A stretch of DNA of 6,608 nucleotides, from the NCBI GenBank assembly GCA_004557545.1, contig SFGV01000080.1, forward strand, positions 1 to 6,608, written 5' to 3'. This DNA is from Succinatimonas hippei (GTDB lineage: Bacteria > Pseudomonadota > Gammaproteobacteria > Enterobacterales > Succinivibrionaceae). Below, in pieces: positions 1 to 6,560 of this stretch. Within the stretch, counting starts at the first letter, position 1; every line of letters starts with the position of its first letter. The position numbers were made by a program, and so were the translations under genes. The notes below the pieces were generated by a model, which was given only the letters and a program-made list of their open reading frames with translations, did not search any database and was not told the DNA's origin.

Positions 1-1204
1 GAAGTATAAATGAGGCGACCCTGTATCCAAATAAGGTATATATGGCTTTGCTGGATCTGGCCATGATCACGTTGTGCAGCATGCCTCTTTTACGGTTGTT
101 TTTACTCCACCACGGGTCGAAATTTTTCTCTCTGGCATGACGCTGCTTGTATGAGTTGGTCTGTGCCTGCATGTTGTGCATTTCCTTGTGCTCAACTCTC
201 TCAAACTCAAGACCGCACTTGATAAACACTTCCTTTAACAGCTCACTGCGCACCACAGCCACAGACTTGCCATATTTCTCATTTTCCCATTTTCCCCAGG
301 CGTCTTTAACCGAGATATCCGCGTCCGCGCCCCAGAAATCGGAGCAGTAATTACAGCTCTCCATGGCAAACCAGTAGCCGCGCCAGATCTTTGTCCAGCC
401 GCTCTCAAAGCGGTTTTCCTTATAGAGCGTGCGTTCACCTGTATAGATATGGCTGTTGAAATTTGAGGCGTCGGGGGCCTTATCCTTATTTCTGAAATTA
501 ATCATCCAGCGTTTGTCGTTTGGGAGATTGTGCATATCCATAAAGTAGTCATTAAACAGCTGGCTTACGTTATGCGAGCAGATAAGCGCACAGGTAATGA
601 TTTTGATCTCTCTGAAGTTCTTATGATGCTCAAAGAGGAACTTCAATCCTCTTATGACACAAGGAACCCCGGTAATAAAGTAGCGCTTGCCCTTCTCAAG
701 TTTCATGAGAACATCGTGATAATTTACCGGCTGATACGCGGATCCACCGTTTTCAATCACCTCATCCGGGGTCGCGCTCAGAACCACCTCGTAATGCGGC
801 TCGCCTTTGAAAGCGGCTATCCTCTTTACATGGACTACCGCGTCAATCATGTCATGCTCAAGCAGATATAACGCGAGTGTGGTGACAACTCCTCCTGACA
901 CCGCGTGAGGGCGGTATTTTTCGGACCACGCGACATAGTAATCGGCGTTCTCAAGCCCGGCGTCTCCTGGATATTCCAGCGCAGAGATCCTGTTTGCCTC
1001 ACTCTTGAACTTGTAGATGGTATTTGGGCAGAATTTGGCGCAGCGGCCGCAGTTGGTGCACTTTACGGCGTCAATTGAAGGCGTCCATTCACCAACACTG
1101 TTTCTCTTGTAGCTGATGGCGCCGTGAGGGCACACGCATTTGCAAATTCCGCAGCCTATACACAGGTGATGTTTAACCGTAGCCGCGTAAACGGTCTTGT
1201 CCAT
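1..1204 (-). CDS. FrhB/FdhB-type (coenzyme F420 hydrogenase/dehydrogenase beta-like) 2[4Fe-4S] protein, 3' end cut by window edge
   Basis: The frame stays open from ATG 1204 to the left edge, giving 401 codons without a stop, so the C-terminus is missing. The N-terminus carries two ferredoxin-type cluster motifs: CIGCGICKCVCP (Cys15, 18, 21, 25, with an extra Cys23) and CTNCGRCAKFCP (Cys49, 52, 55, 59). TGVPCVIRGLK (residues 178-188) matches the family's G-PC-GL element. CNYCSDFWGADADIS (284-298) followed by DAWG is the usual C-terminal Cys-pair block of the FrhB/FdhB_C family. Classical members reduce F420 in methanogens. Bacterial members of this architecture are common in polysaccharide loci, often near pyruvyl transferases, and their reaction there is not established. 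The gene lies last in the visible operon, downstream of the nucleotidyltransferase. I chose ATG 1204 because GGAG (1216-1219) lies 11 nt upstream. The frame is also open to ATG codons at 1258 and 1255, which would add 18 or 17 residues and nearly abut the preceding stop. Family assignment is firm; the substrate is unknown. Confidence 0.88.
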   Translation of the reverse strand, partial: MDKTVYAATVKHHLCIGCGICKCVCPHGAISYKRNSVGEWTPSIDAVKCTNCGRCAKFCPNTIYKFKSEANRISALEYPGDAGLENADYYVAWSEKYRPHAVSGGVVTTLALYLLEHDMIDAVVHVKRIAAFKGEPHYEVVLSATPDEVIENGGSAYQPVNYHDVLMKLEKGKRYFITGVPCVIRGLKFLFEHHKNFREIKIITCALICSHNVSQLFNDYFMDMHNLPNDKRWMINFRNKDKAPDASNFNSHIYTGERTLYKENRFESGWTKIWRGYWFAMESCNYCSDFWGADADISVKDAWGKWENEKYGKSVAVVRSELLKEVFIKCGLEFERVEHKEMHNMQAQTNSYKQRHAREKNFDPWWSKNNRKRGMLHNVIMARSSKAIYTLFGYRVASFIL

Positions 1205-1263
1205 TGTTCTGTCAACTCCATTGTTTGTTATTGTTCTTATGCATGAAGTTTTCATCATGGTCA

Positions 1264-1728
1264 TCAGTGATTTTTCACATCGATGTCGTTTGAGAAATGC
1301 GTATCGGCGACATCAACGAGCTTAGAGTATTTCTCGACTATCTCGCGCTTTAATTTTGATGATGAAATGCCATCCCCGTACGGGAAGTAGACCACGTCAA
1401 CTCCCAGTTCCTTTAAATAGTCATACTTGCCTGCCCAGTCATCGCCGATGACAAAGACGTCAATGTTGAGCTTCTTCACCTTGTCGGTGTGATCAAGCGA
1501 TTTCTGGGGAATAACTATGTCAGGCCATTTGAGCGCTTTTATAAGCTCAATTCTCTGCTCAAATGGGATGATGGGCGCTGACTTGTAGCTTGCGACCAGC
1601 TCATCGGTGTTAACCCCTACTATCAGAAGATCGCCAAGCGCCCTGGCGTACTGGATCATCTTGAGATGATTGACATGCAGCATGTCAAAGGTACCTGAGG
1701 TATAAACAACTCTTTTGCCGGCAATCAT
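1264..1728 (-). CDS. TagD-like cytidylyltransferase-family nucleotidyltransferase (HxNH variant)
   Basis: This is a 154-residue single-domain member of the HxGH nucleotidyltransferase superfamily, close in length and motifs to glycerol-3-phosphate cytidylyltransferase (TagD). Such enzymes transfer a nucleotide from CTP (some from ATP) to a phosphorylated alcohol, sugar or amine. Visible motifs are YTSGTFDMLHVNH (residues 9-21), FEQRIELI (56-63), VIGDDWAGKYD (93-103) and the C-terminal ISSSK (121-125), which corresponds to TagD's ISTTK-type loop. The first motif reads His18-Val-Asn20-His21 where the family normally has HxGH: both histidines are kept but the glycine is asparagine. The start ATG overlaps the aminotransferase stop by 4 bp (ATGA), and GAGGA (1736-1740) lies 7 nt upstream, so translation is probably coupled. 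The tight link to a transaminase suggests the activated substrate carries an amino group. A sugar- or phosphonate-type substrate cannot be excluded. The superfamily call is confident; the substrate is not. Confidence 0.88.
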   Translation of the reverse strand: MIAGKRVVYTSGTFDMLHVNHLKMIQYARALGDLLIVGVNTDELVASYKSAPIIPFEQRIELIKALKWPDIVIPQKSLDHTDKVKKLNIDVFVIGDDWAGKYDYLKELGVDVVYFPYGDGISSSKLKREIVEKYSKLVDVADTHFSNDIDVKNH

Positions 1729-2804
1729 TTCTTAATCCTCTTCTGCCTGATGTCATAAAGCGCGTCAATCAGCATCTGGTCATCCTCAGGACTTGTATTG
1801 CCAAGGTGACACACTCTGAAGATCCTCTTTGAAAGATCTCCGCCGCAGGGACTTACCAAAAAGCCGTATTCCTTAAGATCCCGCGCTATGTCACAGGCGT
1901 CAGTTCCATTGAGACATACGGGAGTGAGCATATTTGATAAAGGATAGTCCGGGATCTGATAGCCAGCCTCAGTGACACTCTGCCGAAAAGCGCGCGCCTT
2001 GTCCGCGATCCTGTTTATCCAGGCGTTAAAGCCTCCGCTCAAAGATACGCGTCTTAGCATGGCCTCCACCTCATACATAACCATCACAGGCGGGGTATAA
2101 GGGGTCTGACCGCGAGTCAGGTTTGTAAAATAATCCTTAAAGTCAAAGTACCTGGTGGCAGGCGCGGACTTTGAGTTTAAGATCTTCTCTTTCATTCTGG
2201 AGCTTACACTTACAAATGAGCAGCCTGGCGAGCAGCAAAGTCCCTTTTGTGAGCTGAAGATGGCAGCGTCAATACCGGATTTTTCCATACTGAAGTCATC
2301 ACAGAGGAAAGCTGAGATCACGTCAGCTATCAGCAGCATGCCGTTGCGTTCGCAAAAATCGCTTAAAAGATCAAGATCGTAAAGCTGACCTGTTGAGGTC
2401 TCATCAAGATTTACAAAAAGCAGGCTGAAGCCGCGGTTATCAAATGTAGACAGGTGCTTCTCACACAGTCTCTCATTCCATCTTAGCTTTACGCTTTTAA
2501 AAGGGATGCCATGGTATCCAAGAAGTTCACAAAACCTCAGTCCAAAGCTGCCGCCGTTTATCACAAGCGCCTTGTCGGAGGGCGTCGCGCAGTTCTCTAC
2601 CACCGCTTCCATGGCCCCGGTTCCGGAACAGGCAAGATACAGCATTGACTGCGGAACCGGGTTTCCAATAAAAGCGGAGAGCTCTTTTAAGCAGTGCTTT
2701 ACCAGAGTACCGTATTCAGGGGTTCTGAAATACCCTGACACATCCTGTCTGACTGACGCTACCTCAGGGTACATGGCAACCGGCCCGCATGTATAGATCC
2801 TCAA
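1725..2804 (-). CDS. Class V PLP-dependent aminotransferase (alanine-glyoxylate / AEP transaminase-like)
   Basis: This 359-residue protein has the full layout of a fold-type I, class V aminotransferase. It has an N-terminal CGPVAMYPEV element (residues 6-15, like the PGP..PPEV of the family) and the cofactor-phosphate loop SGTGAMEA (60-67). LDETSTG (133-139) follows, then the Asp161 that pairs with the pyridine nitrogen (IADVISA). The Schiff-base lysine is Lys187 in SSQKGL. TPYTPPV (234-240) and FRVCHLG (329-335), whose Arg330 is placed to bind the substrate carboxylate, complete the set. Relatives include alanine-glyoxylate, serine-pyruvate and 2-aminoethylphosphonate-pyruvate transaminases. 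The start is TTG, chosen because AGGAG (2812-2816) lies 7 nt upstream, an in-frame TAA (2820-2822) rules out an earlier start, and the next ATG would remove the conserved N-terminal motif. It is the first gene of the operon and overlaps the nucleotidyltransferase by 4 bp. No key residue appears to be missing. Family certain, substrate open. Confidence 0.9.
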   Translation of the reverse strand: MRIYTCGPVAMYPEVASVRQDVSGYFRTPEYGTLVKHCLKELSAFIGNPVPQSMLYLACSGTGAMEAVVENCATPSDKALVINGGSFGLRFCELLGYHGIPFKSVKLRWNERLCEKHLSTFDNRGFSLLFVNLDETSTGQLYDLDLLSDFCERNGMLLIADVISAFLCDDFSMEKSGIDAAIFSSQKGLCCSPGCSFVSVSSRMKEKILNSKSAPATRYFDFKDYFTNLTRGQTPYTPPVMVMYEVEAMLRRVSLSGGFNAWINRIADKARAFRQSVTEAGYQIPDYPLSNMLTPVCLNGTDACDIARDLKEYGFLVSPCGGDLSKRIFRVCHLGNTSPEDDQMLIDALYDIRQKRIKK

Positions 2805-2811
2805 AATCGCG

Positions 2812-2816
2812 CTCCT
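2812..2816 (-). promoter_or_regulatory. Shine-Dalgarno deciding the TTG start of the aminotransferase
   Basis: AGGAG on the minus strand, 7 nt before TTG 2804. An in-frame TAA at 2820-2822 lies just upstream of it. Together these fix the non-ATG start. Confidence 0.75.
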
Positions 2817-2848
2817 GCCTTAAAAACTCTCAAGTGCTTAAAACCACA

Positions 2849-2941
2849 GGCAAAGCCATACCGGCTTATGCCCGGGTTTTATTTTACACACCATCGTCAT
2901 GGCATAAGCGGACGCCTGTTCCAAGTTCACCTGCTTATGCC
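2849..2941 (-). promoter_or_regulatory. Leader with four alternately pairing segments (attenuator-like) or triple operator
   Basis: In transcript (minus) order, GGCATAAGC (2941-2933) is segment 1, GCTTATGCC (2909-2901) is segment 2, GGCATAAGC (2872-2864) is segment 3 and GGCTTTGCC (2857-2849) is segment 4. Segments 1:2 and 2:3 are perfect 9-bp complements. Segment 3, extended by one base to GGCATAAGCC, pairs with segment 4 through 9 bp with one bulged T and a 5-nt GGTAT loop, followed by TGTGGTTTT. So 1:2 with 3:4, or 2:3 alone, are mutually exclusive folds. The element ends about 45 nt before the aminotransferase start, which suggests control of that operon. The T-run after segment 4 is poor and no leader peptide was recognised. 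The same repeats could instead be binding sites for a dimeric regulator; a TAAAAT hexamer (2881-2886) lies between segments 2 and 3. The symmetry is seen directly; the function is inferred. Confidence 0.4.
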
Positions 2942-3013
2942 CAGATCTTTCTCAGATCTTATTTTTCTATCGGCTCTTTGGCGTTATCTTTTAGGGATCT
3001 TCTTTAGCTATCC

Positions 3014-4585
3014 TTAAAAATCGTACTCCGCTTTAAGATACAGACTGTGGCTCTTCGTTTTTGAAGATCCGCTGTAGCCGTAACCCGCGTCAAAAAACAT
3101 CTCGCCGCGTCTGGCAGAGAAACTCAATGCGCCCTCGTAGCCAAATTTCGGCGCGAGATCCACACTGCTTGTAAACGGAACCCCGGAAATTCTGGTGTGC
3201 TCAACAAGATCTCTGTCACCAAAACGCCAGTAGCCCTCAAGTGACGCACTAAGGCCCAGATCCCATCTTCCCTTTCTTGCATGATATGAAAGCTCAACTC
3301 CAGCGGGCGTTTTCACGTAGGAGAGCTCATTCGCGTCAAAATGAATGGCGTCATCATAGAAGATCGCGTTAGTATCATCAGTTTTTATATATTCATAGCG
3401 CGCTGATACAAAAGGCGTGAGCTTAAGCTTTGCCGTCAGATCATAGCCGTATCCCGCTTTAAGACCCGCGAGCGCTATTTTTGATACCCCGTCAGCGCCG
3501 AATGTTCCAAAAGGCGAGTTCATGGTCATATTGCCGGTAAGCACCGCGTACGAGAGATCTGCGAGGAGCTTAAATCCGCCATTGCGGTAGAGCCCGTATA
3601 ACGACGCTCCGGTATAGTTGTAGTCGCCTCTGGTGTAAACAAAATCACCCGTGCTGTGGGATCTGACGTTACCGGCGCTTATGGCTATTCCTGCCCCGCC
3701 TTTCTCAAAATCAGTGTCATAACCCGCGCTGATCCCGGTAAGGCTGGAATTTATGCCGTAAGACAGGATCCCGGCGCTCAGATCCTCACTTTCAAGATGG
3801 CGGTAGACCGGTTTTACCCAGAGTCCGTGGCGTTTTAATCCGGTTCTTTCATCGTTAAAACGCTCTGAGGCGGATTTATAGAGCAGATCACCTACCATCT
3901 CGCTGTCCTGGACAAGTCCTGAGGCGATGTTCATGCGAGGCAGCGAGCCCAGCAGGATCTCAGGATCGCCATAGCCGTATGAGTCAGCGTTAAGCGCGGC
4001 GTCTATGAGCACGCTCCTTATGAGAGAATGCTTTTTGAGATACTGTATCACGGACTCAACTGTCTTTTCGTCAAGACCATAGCGCTCCAGAATTTCAGTC
4101 GCGTTTTGGCTCATCTCAATCTTGTAATAGCCGGGAGTAGTGGTATCCGTGAGAGTAAGCAGTCCTCCGTCACCTTGAATTACTCCGCCTGATGAAAGGT
4201 AGTTGACGCTCCCGTTGGTGGAGGTATTGCCAAACAGCCGTACGGTATTGCCAACTATGAGGCTTTTTCCGGTTACATTGATAATGCCGTTGTTCTCAAC
4301 GGTCGCGTTTTGGGCCTCAAAGGTGATCGCGGCGGTATCACCAGAGTCTGATGCCCTTAATACCACCGCGGAGTTTTTCGCGACGCTGAGCGTGTCCGCG
4401 GTCGCCTGTGAGTTTACGGTGCCATTCGCGTCCACCAGGATCCCGTAGCCTGATTTAACCGTAACAGGAGTGTCAAAATAGGCCAGCGCTCCAATACTGC
4501 CCTGTTTTACAACCGATGACGCGTATTCGTTAAACTTGCTATTTGTAAACCCGGTACCAAGATAAAACGCGCTGTTCTGCCCCAC
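3014..4585 (-). CDS. Autotransporter C-terminal half: passenger end, helical linker and beta-barrel translocator (downstream of an in-frame stop)
   Basis: From the only in-frame start-like codon (GTG 4585) this frame gives 523 residues. It is actually open back to 4627, directly after the TAA at 4628-4630, and lies in the same frame as the upstream passenger. Residues 2-150 are beta-rich passenger with a GQNSAFYLG module also found in the upstream half. Residues about 156-215 look helical, as expected of the linker threaded through the pore. Residues about 253-523 form a full-length autotransporter barrel domain, starting RHGLWVKPVYRH and ending with alternating residues and a terminal Phe (LYLKAEYDF), the usual signature for insertion by the BAM machinery. 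There is no signal peptide and no good ribosome site before GTG 4585, so as an independent protein it could not reach the outer membrane. It makes sense only as the downstream half of the gene starting at 6430, through readthrough, reversion of the stop, or as a pseudogene remnant. Confidence 0.85.
   Translation of the reverse strand: MGQNSAFYLGTGFTNSKFNEYASSVVKQGSIGALAYFDTPVTVKSGYGILVDANGTVNSQATADTLSVAKNSAVVLRASDSGDTAAITFEAQNATVENNGIINVTGKSLIVGNTVRLFGNTSTNGSVNYLSSGGVIQGDGGLLTLTDTTTPGYYKIEMSQNATEILERYGLDEKTVESVIQYLKKHSLIRSVLIDAALNADSYGYGDPEILLGSLPRMNIASGLVQDSEMVGDLLYKSASERFNDERTGLKRHGLWVKPVYRHLESEDLSAGILSYGINSSLTGISAGYDTDFEKGGAGIAISAGNVRSHSTGDFVYTRGDYNYTGASLYGLYRNGGFKLLADLSYAVLTGNMTMNSPFGTFGADGVSKIALAGLKAGYGYDLTAKLKLTPFVSARYEYIKTDDTNAIFYDDAIHFDANELSYVKTPAGVELSYHARKGRWDLGLSASLEGYWRFGDRDLVEHTRISGVPFTSSVDLAPKFGYEGALSFSARRGEMFFDAGYGYSGSSKTKSHSLYLKAEYDF
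4409..4582 (-). repeat. Passenger module GQNS-YLG, copy 2 (after the stop)
   Basis: About 58 residues beginning GQNSAFYLG, then AYFDTPVT and GILVDANGT. They align with the module at 5387-5563 with one single-residue gap. The match is at protein level and is diverged, so it reflects an old internal duplication. Confidence 0.6.
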
Positions 4586-4627
4586 GGTAAGATTGCCGTC
4601 AAGCTCGTTCCCTTGAGCACCTGATAG

Positions 4628-4630
4628 TTA
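4628..4630 (-). other. In-frame TAA splitting the autotransporter gene
   Basis: The codon context is AAT TAA CTA TCA. The frame on both sides is identical (4630 minus 4585 is 45), so no frameshift is needed to join the halves. The base after the stop is C, a context known in bacteria to terminate less efficiently. One base change (for example to CAA, Gln) would restore a continuous gene. Confidence 0.9.
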
Positions 4631-6430
4631 ATTCGTGTAGACGATGGACGAATTGACGCTCCAATCAGGATCTACTCTTAAGTCAAAACCGTTTAAGAGG
4701 AGTTTGCCAGCATCAAGATCCGCGCCTTCGCCTACCTCAATATCACCATTGAAATTTAAAGTGCCGGTAGCGGTGAAACTCGTTTGTGAATTGAAGATCT
4801 TACCTGAGAGAGTGGCATTATTGACCTTAATAGAGTTTGAGTCACCTGAGAGCGTAAGCGTTGGAACGCTCAGTGAGTCGGCGCTTATGCTTACATGATC
4901 GCCTGAAACGCTGAGGCTGTCCGTAAGCTTTAGTGAATCCGCGCTGATTGATACATTGGATTTGTCAGATCCGATTTCGATTTTTTCAGTTGTTATATCA
5001 GCTGATGCAAGAGAACTGCCCGAGGCCATATCAAGACTGCCGCCTGAGGCTATGTCGATATTGCCAGTCTGAACCTTTCCCCCAAGATATAGGTTTTTGG
5101 CGTAGACATTGCCCATAACCACATCCTGATTGCCTGAGTTTACTCCGGTATCACGGTTTACGTATACGCTGCCGTAGCCGGTCACATCGCCAATCGACCC
5201 GGCGCCTCCAAGGTAGAGCCTTGAGCTGCCATCAAGCCTTACCGGGGCGCTGACTCCGTTATAGCCCATGAGATATTTGGTCGCGGAGGTCGCGGTGTCA
5301 TTTGACACAAGATACAAGGCGCCCTGGTTCCTGACCACCGCCTCGCCAGCAGTAGCGCTGATTTGGCCGCCCTGGATCCTGTCATAATCAAGAGTGATGT
5401 CACCATCAATCAGGATCCCCGCCAGATCCCATAAAGTGATCGGATTCTCAAAATAGCCGATGGATCTCGCGTGTGAGCCGTCATTACCGATAAGACCTGA
5501 TGTCAGGCTTTTAACCCCGCTCAGATCATCCTTAAGCCCCAGGTACAGCACACTGTTTTGTCCTGAGATAAATGAGGATTTGCCGCTACCGTTTTCAAAC
5601 AGGAAATTTTTTGAGGCGATTACCGAGGTATTGTTATTGAAATCTGAAACCGAGACCACGTTGCTGCCGCCTGTGATCAGCACAAAGGGCGAGTAGAAAC
5701 TCGCGCCGTCGGCAGCGTAGATATAGCGCTTGCTGTCACCTATGAGGTAAAGGCTTTGCGCGGTAAAAGAAGAGTCTTTTGAAAGATCAACCGTACGCGG
5801 ATCGCTTTTCTTGGTGGCGTCAAGCACTACCTTGCCCGAGTTGAGTGCCGAACCGTCCAGGAGCACCAGGGACGCGGAGTACAAATCGCCGGTTGTGACC
5901 GTACCGCCGTGCTCATCTATATAGAGAGATCCGATAAATCCGTTGTAGGAGCCGAGATCGCCCGTATTGACCCGGTCATTTGCGCCGGCCGTTCCCTGAA
6001 CACTGTTGAAGATGACGCTGCCGCCACCGCTTATATCGCCAATGCTGCCACTGCCGTTTAAAAGCAGCATTGATGAGTCACTAAGCGTAACTGAAGCGGG
6101 ATCACCGTTCACTCCTTTGATAAAGGGGGTTTTCTCGTTGCTACCTGAAAGGGTTATCTCAAAGGTTACACGATCTCCGGTCTCAAGGCTGTTACCGTTT
6201 ACAAGATTTAAGGTTGAGTTTCTGGAAGCCGCGACAGCGTTTGGGTACTGATCGTGAAAGCTGCCTTTTGTTGGGTCAAAGTTGTCGGGGATCTCAAAAG
6301 TATCCGCGGCATAGGATTGGGACGCTGTAAAGAGCGATAAAAAAGTTGTGGCAAAGCTGACAGCCCCGCTCCCGCGAATTCCCCGCGCTAAAGCTGAAGC
6401 AATGCCACCAACGGAGTGTATGTTTTTCAT
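4628..6430 (-). CDS. Autotransporter N-terminal half: signal peptide and repetitive beta-rich passenger, ended by an in-frame TAA
   Basis: The predicted product is 600 residues, secreted through Sec and meant to be displayed on the cell surface by the barrel encoded just downstream. The N-terminus MKNIHSVGG is followed by a long n-region with Arg16 and Arg19, a hydrophobic core (AVSFATTFLSLF) and a cleavage site after SQSYA, near residue 41. The rest is rich in Ser, Gly, Asn, Asp and Thr with short alternating hydrophobic stretches (LYLG, LLLNG, SLYL), typical of a beta-helix passenger. Several modules recur; they are listed separately. I chose ATG 6430 because AGGGAG (6441-6446) lies 10 nt upstream and the protein then begins with the signal peptide. 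An in-frame ATG at 6505 would add 25 residues before it and has a poorer ribosome site. The frame stops at 4628-4630 with no barrel, then continues in the same frame. Full length with the stop ignored would be 1138 codons. The ligand or adhesive role is not recognisable. Confidence 0.82.
   Translation of the reverse strand: MKNIHSVGGIASALARGIRGSGAVSFATTFLSLFTASQSYAADTFEIPDNFDPTKGSFHDQYPNAVAASRNSTLNLVNGNSLETGDRVTFEITLSGSNEKTPFIKGVNGDPASVTLSDSSMLLLNGSGSIGDISGGGSVIFNSVQGTAGANDRVNTGDLGSYNGFIGSLYIDEHGGTVTTGDLYSASLVLLDGSALNSGKVVLDATKKSDPRTVDLSKDSSFTAQSLYLIGDSKRYIYAADGASFYSPFVLITGGSNVVSVSDFNNNTSVIASKNFLFENGSGKSSFISGQNSVLYLGLKDDLSGVKSLTSGLIGNDGSHARSIGYFENPITLWDLAGILIDGDITLDYDRIQGGQISATAGEAVVRNQGALYLVSNDTATSATKYLMGYNGVSAPVRLDGSSRLYLGGAGSIGDVTGYGSVYVNRDTGVNSGNQDVVMGNVYAKNLYLGGKVQTGNIDIASGGSLDMASGSSLASADITTEKIEIGSDKSNVSISADSLKLTDSLSVSGDHVSISADSLSVPTLTLSGDSNSIKVNNATLSGKIFNSQTSFTATGTLNFNGDIEVGEGADLDAGKLLLNGFDLRVDPDWSVNSSIVYTN
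4835..4954 (-). repeat. Tandem 20-residue passenger repeat, two units
   Basis: Two adjacent 20-residue units each start VSISADSL: units 4895-4954 and 4835-4894, with related tails (SLSVSGDH and TLTLSGDSN). The period fits rungs of a beta-helix. The passage just before it (ADITTEKIEI) and after it (SIKVNNATL) has the same alternating pattern. Confidence 0.6.
5156..5227 (-). repeat. Passenger module GSIGD, copy 2
   Basis: 24 residues containing LYLGGAGSIGD and GYGSVYVN. By my hand alignment 15 of 24 positions are identical, without gaps, to the module at 6005-6076, which lies 283 residues earlier in the protein. Confidence 0.6.
5387..5563 (-). repeat. Passenger module GQNS-YLG, copy 1 (before the stop)
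   Basis: 59 residues beginning GQNSVLYLG, then GYFENPIT and GILIDGDIT. It is homologous to the module at 4409-4582, which lies on the other side of the TAA, and so ties the two halves into one protein. Confidence 0.6.
6005..6076 (-). repeat. Passenger module GSIGD, copy 1
   Basis: 24 residues containing LLLNGSGSIGD and GGGSVIFN. It is the partner of the copy at 5156-5227. Together with the GQNS module it suggests that the passenger grew by duplication of large segments of roughly 280-330 residues. Confidence 0.6.
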
Positions 6431-6449
6431 ATCAGAAGATCTCCCTGAT
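6431..6449 (-). promoter_or_regulatory. Ribosome binding site of the autotransporter, within a small inverted repeat
   Basis: AGGGAG (6441-6446) lies 10 nt before ATG 6430 and decides the start. Most of it (GGAG) sits in a 9-nt loop between ATCAG (6445-6449) and CTGAT (6431-6435). The 5-bp stem could mildly mask the site; this is weak and may be chance. Confidence 0.55.
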
Positions 6450-6483
6450 CTAGGACAAGCTAAATCCGATTTGAAATACCATG

Positions 6484-6496
6484 GCGGTAAAACCGC
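6484..6496. repeat. Perfect 5-bp inverted repeat in the autotransporter leader
   Basis: gcggt-aaa-accgc forms a short GC-rich hairpin with a 3-nt loop, about 55 nt upstream of ATG 6430. No T-run follows it on the minus strand, so it is not a terminator. Role unknown. Confidence 0.4.
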
Positions 6497-6560
6497 ACTG
6501 GTCATGAACCTTGATTTAAGAGTCTTAAGGGCGCCGCGAAAAAGCGAAAAAAAGCCAAAA

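Noticed and set aside
530..871. Plus-strand open frame of 113 codons
   Set aside because: It lies wholly antisense to the FrhB/FdhB-type gene, whose motifs are unmistakable, and its translation shows no recognisable domain.
2943..2965. AGATCT-TTCTC-AGATCT hairpin followed by TATTTTT on the plus strand as a terminator
   Set aside because: No gene on the plus strand leads into it, the stem is only 6 AT-rich bp, and it points the wrong way for the autotransporter.
2789..3007. Plus-strand frame covering the intergenic gap
   Set aside because: No recognisable protein features, no supported start site, and it covers the palindromic leader on the opposite strand.
4600..4619. Restart of translation just after the TAA (TTG 4602 or GTG 4620 region)
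   Set aside because: Both are out of frame with the barrel, and a restart could not supply a signal peptide.
4628..4630. Stop recoding to selenocysteine or pyrrolysine, or a variant genetic code
   Set aside because: Those systems use TGA and TAG, not TAA. The other genes here end normally at TAA and TGA, so global reassignment is not supported.
6431..6505. Start of the autotransporter at ATG 6505
   Set aside because: It would put 25 residues, including prolines and charges, before the signal peptide and has only AAGG at 4 nt. ATG 6430 has AGGGAG at 10 nt and begins directly with the signal peptide. Kept as a less likely alternative.
6541..6560. Tandem GCGAAAAA units as a terminator or phase-variable repeat
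   Set aside because: Only two imperfect units, with no hairpin and no coding context; too little to claim.
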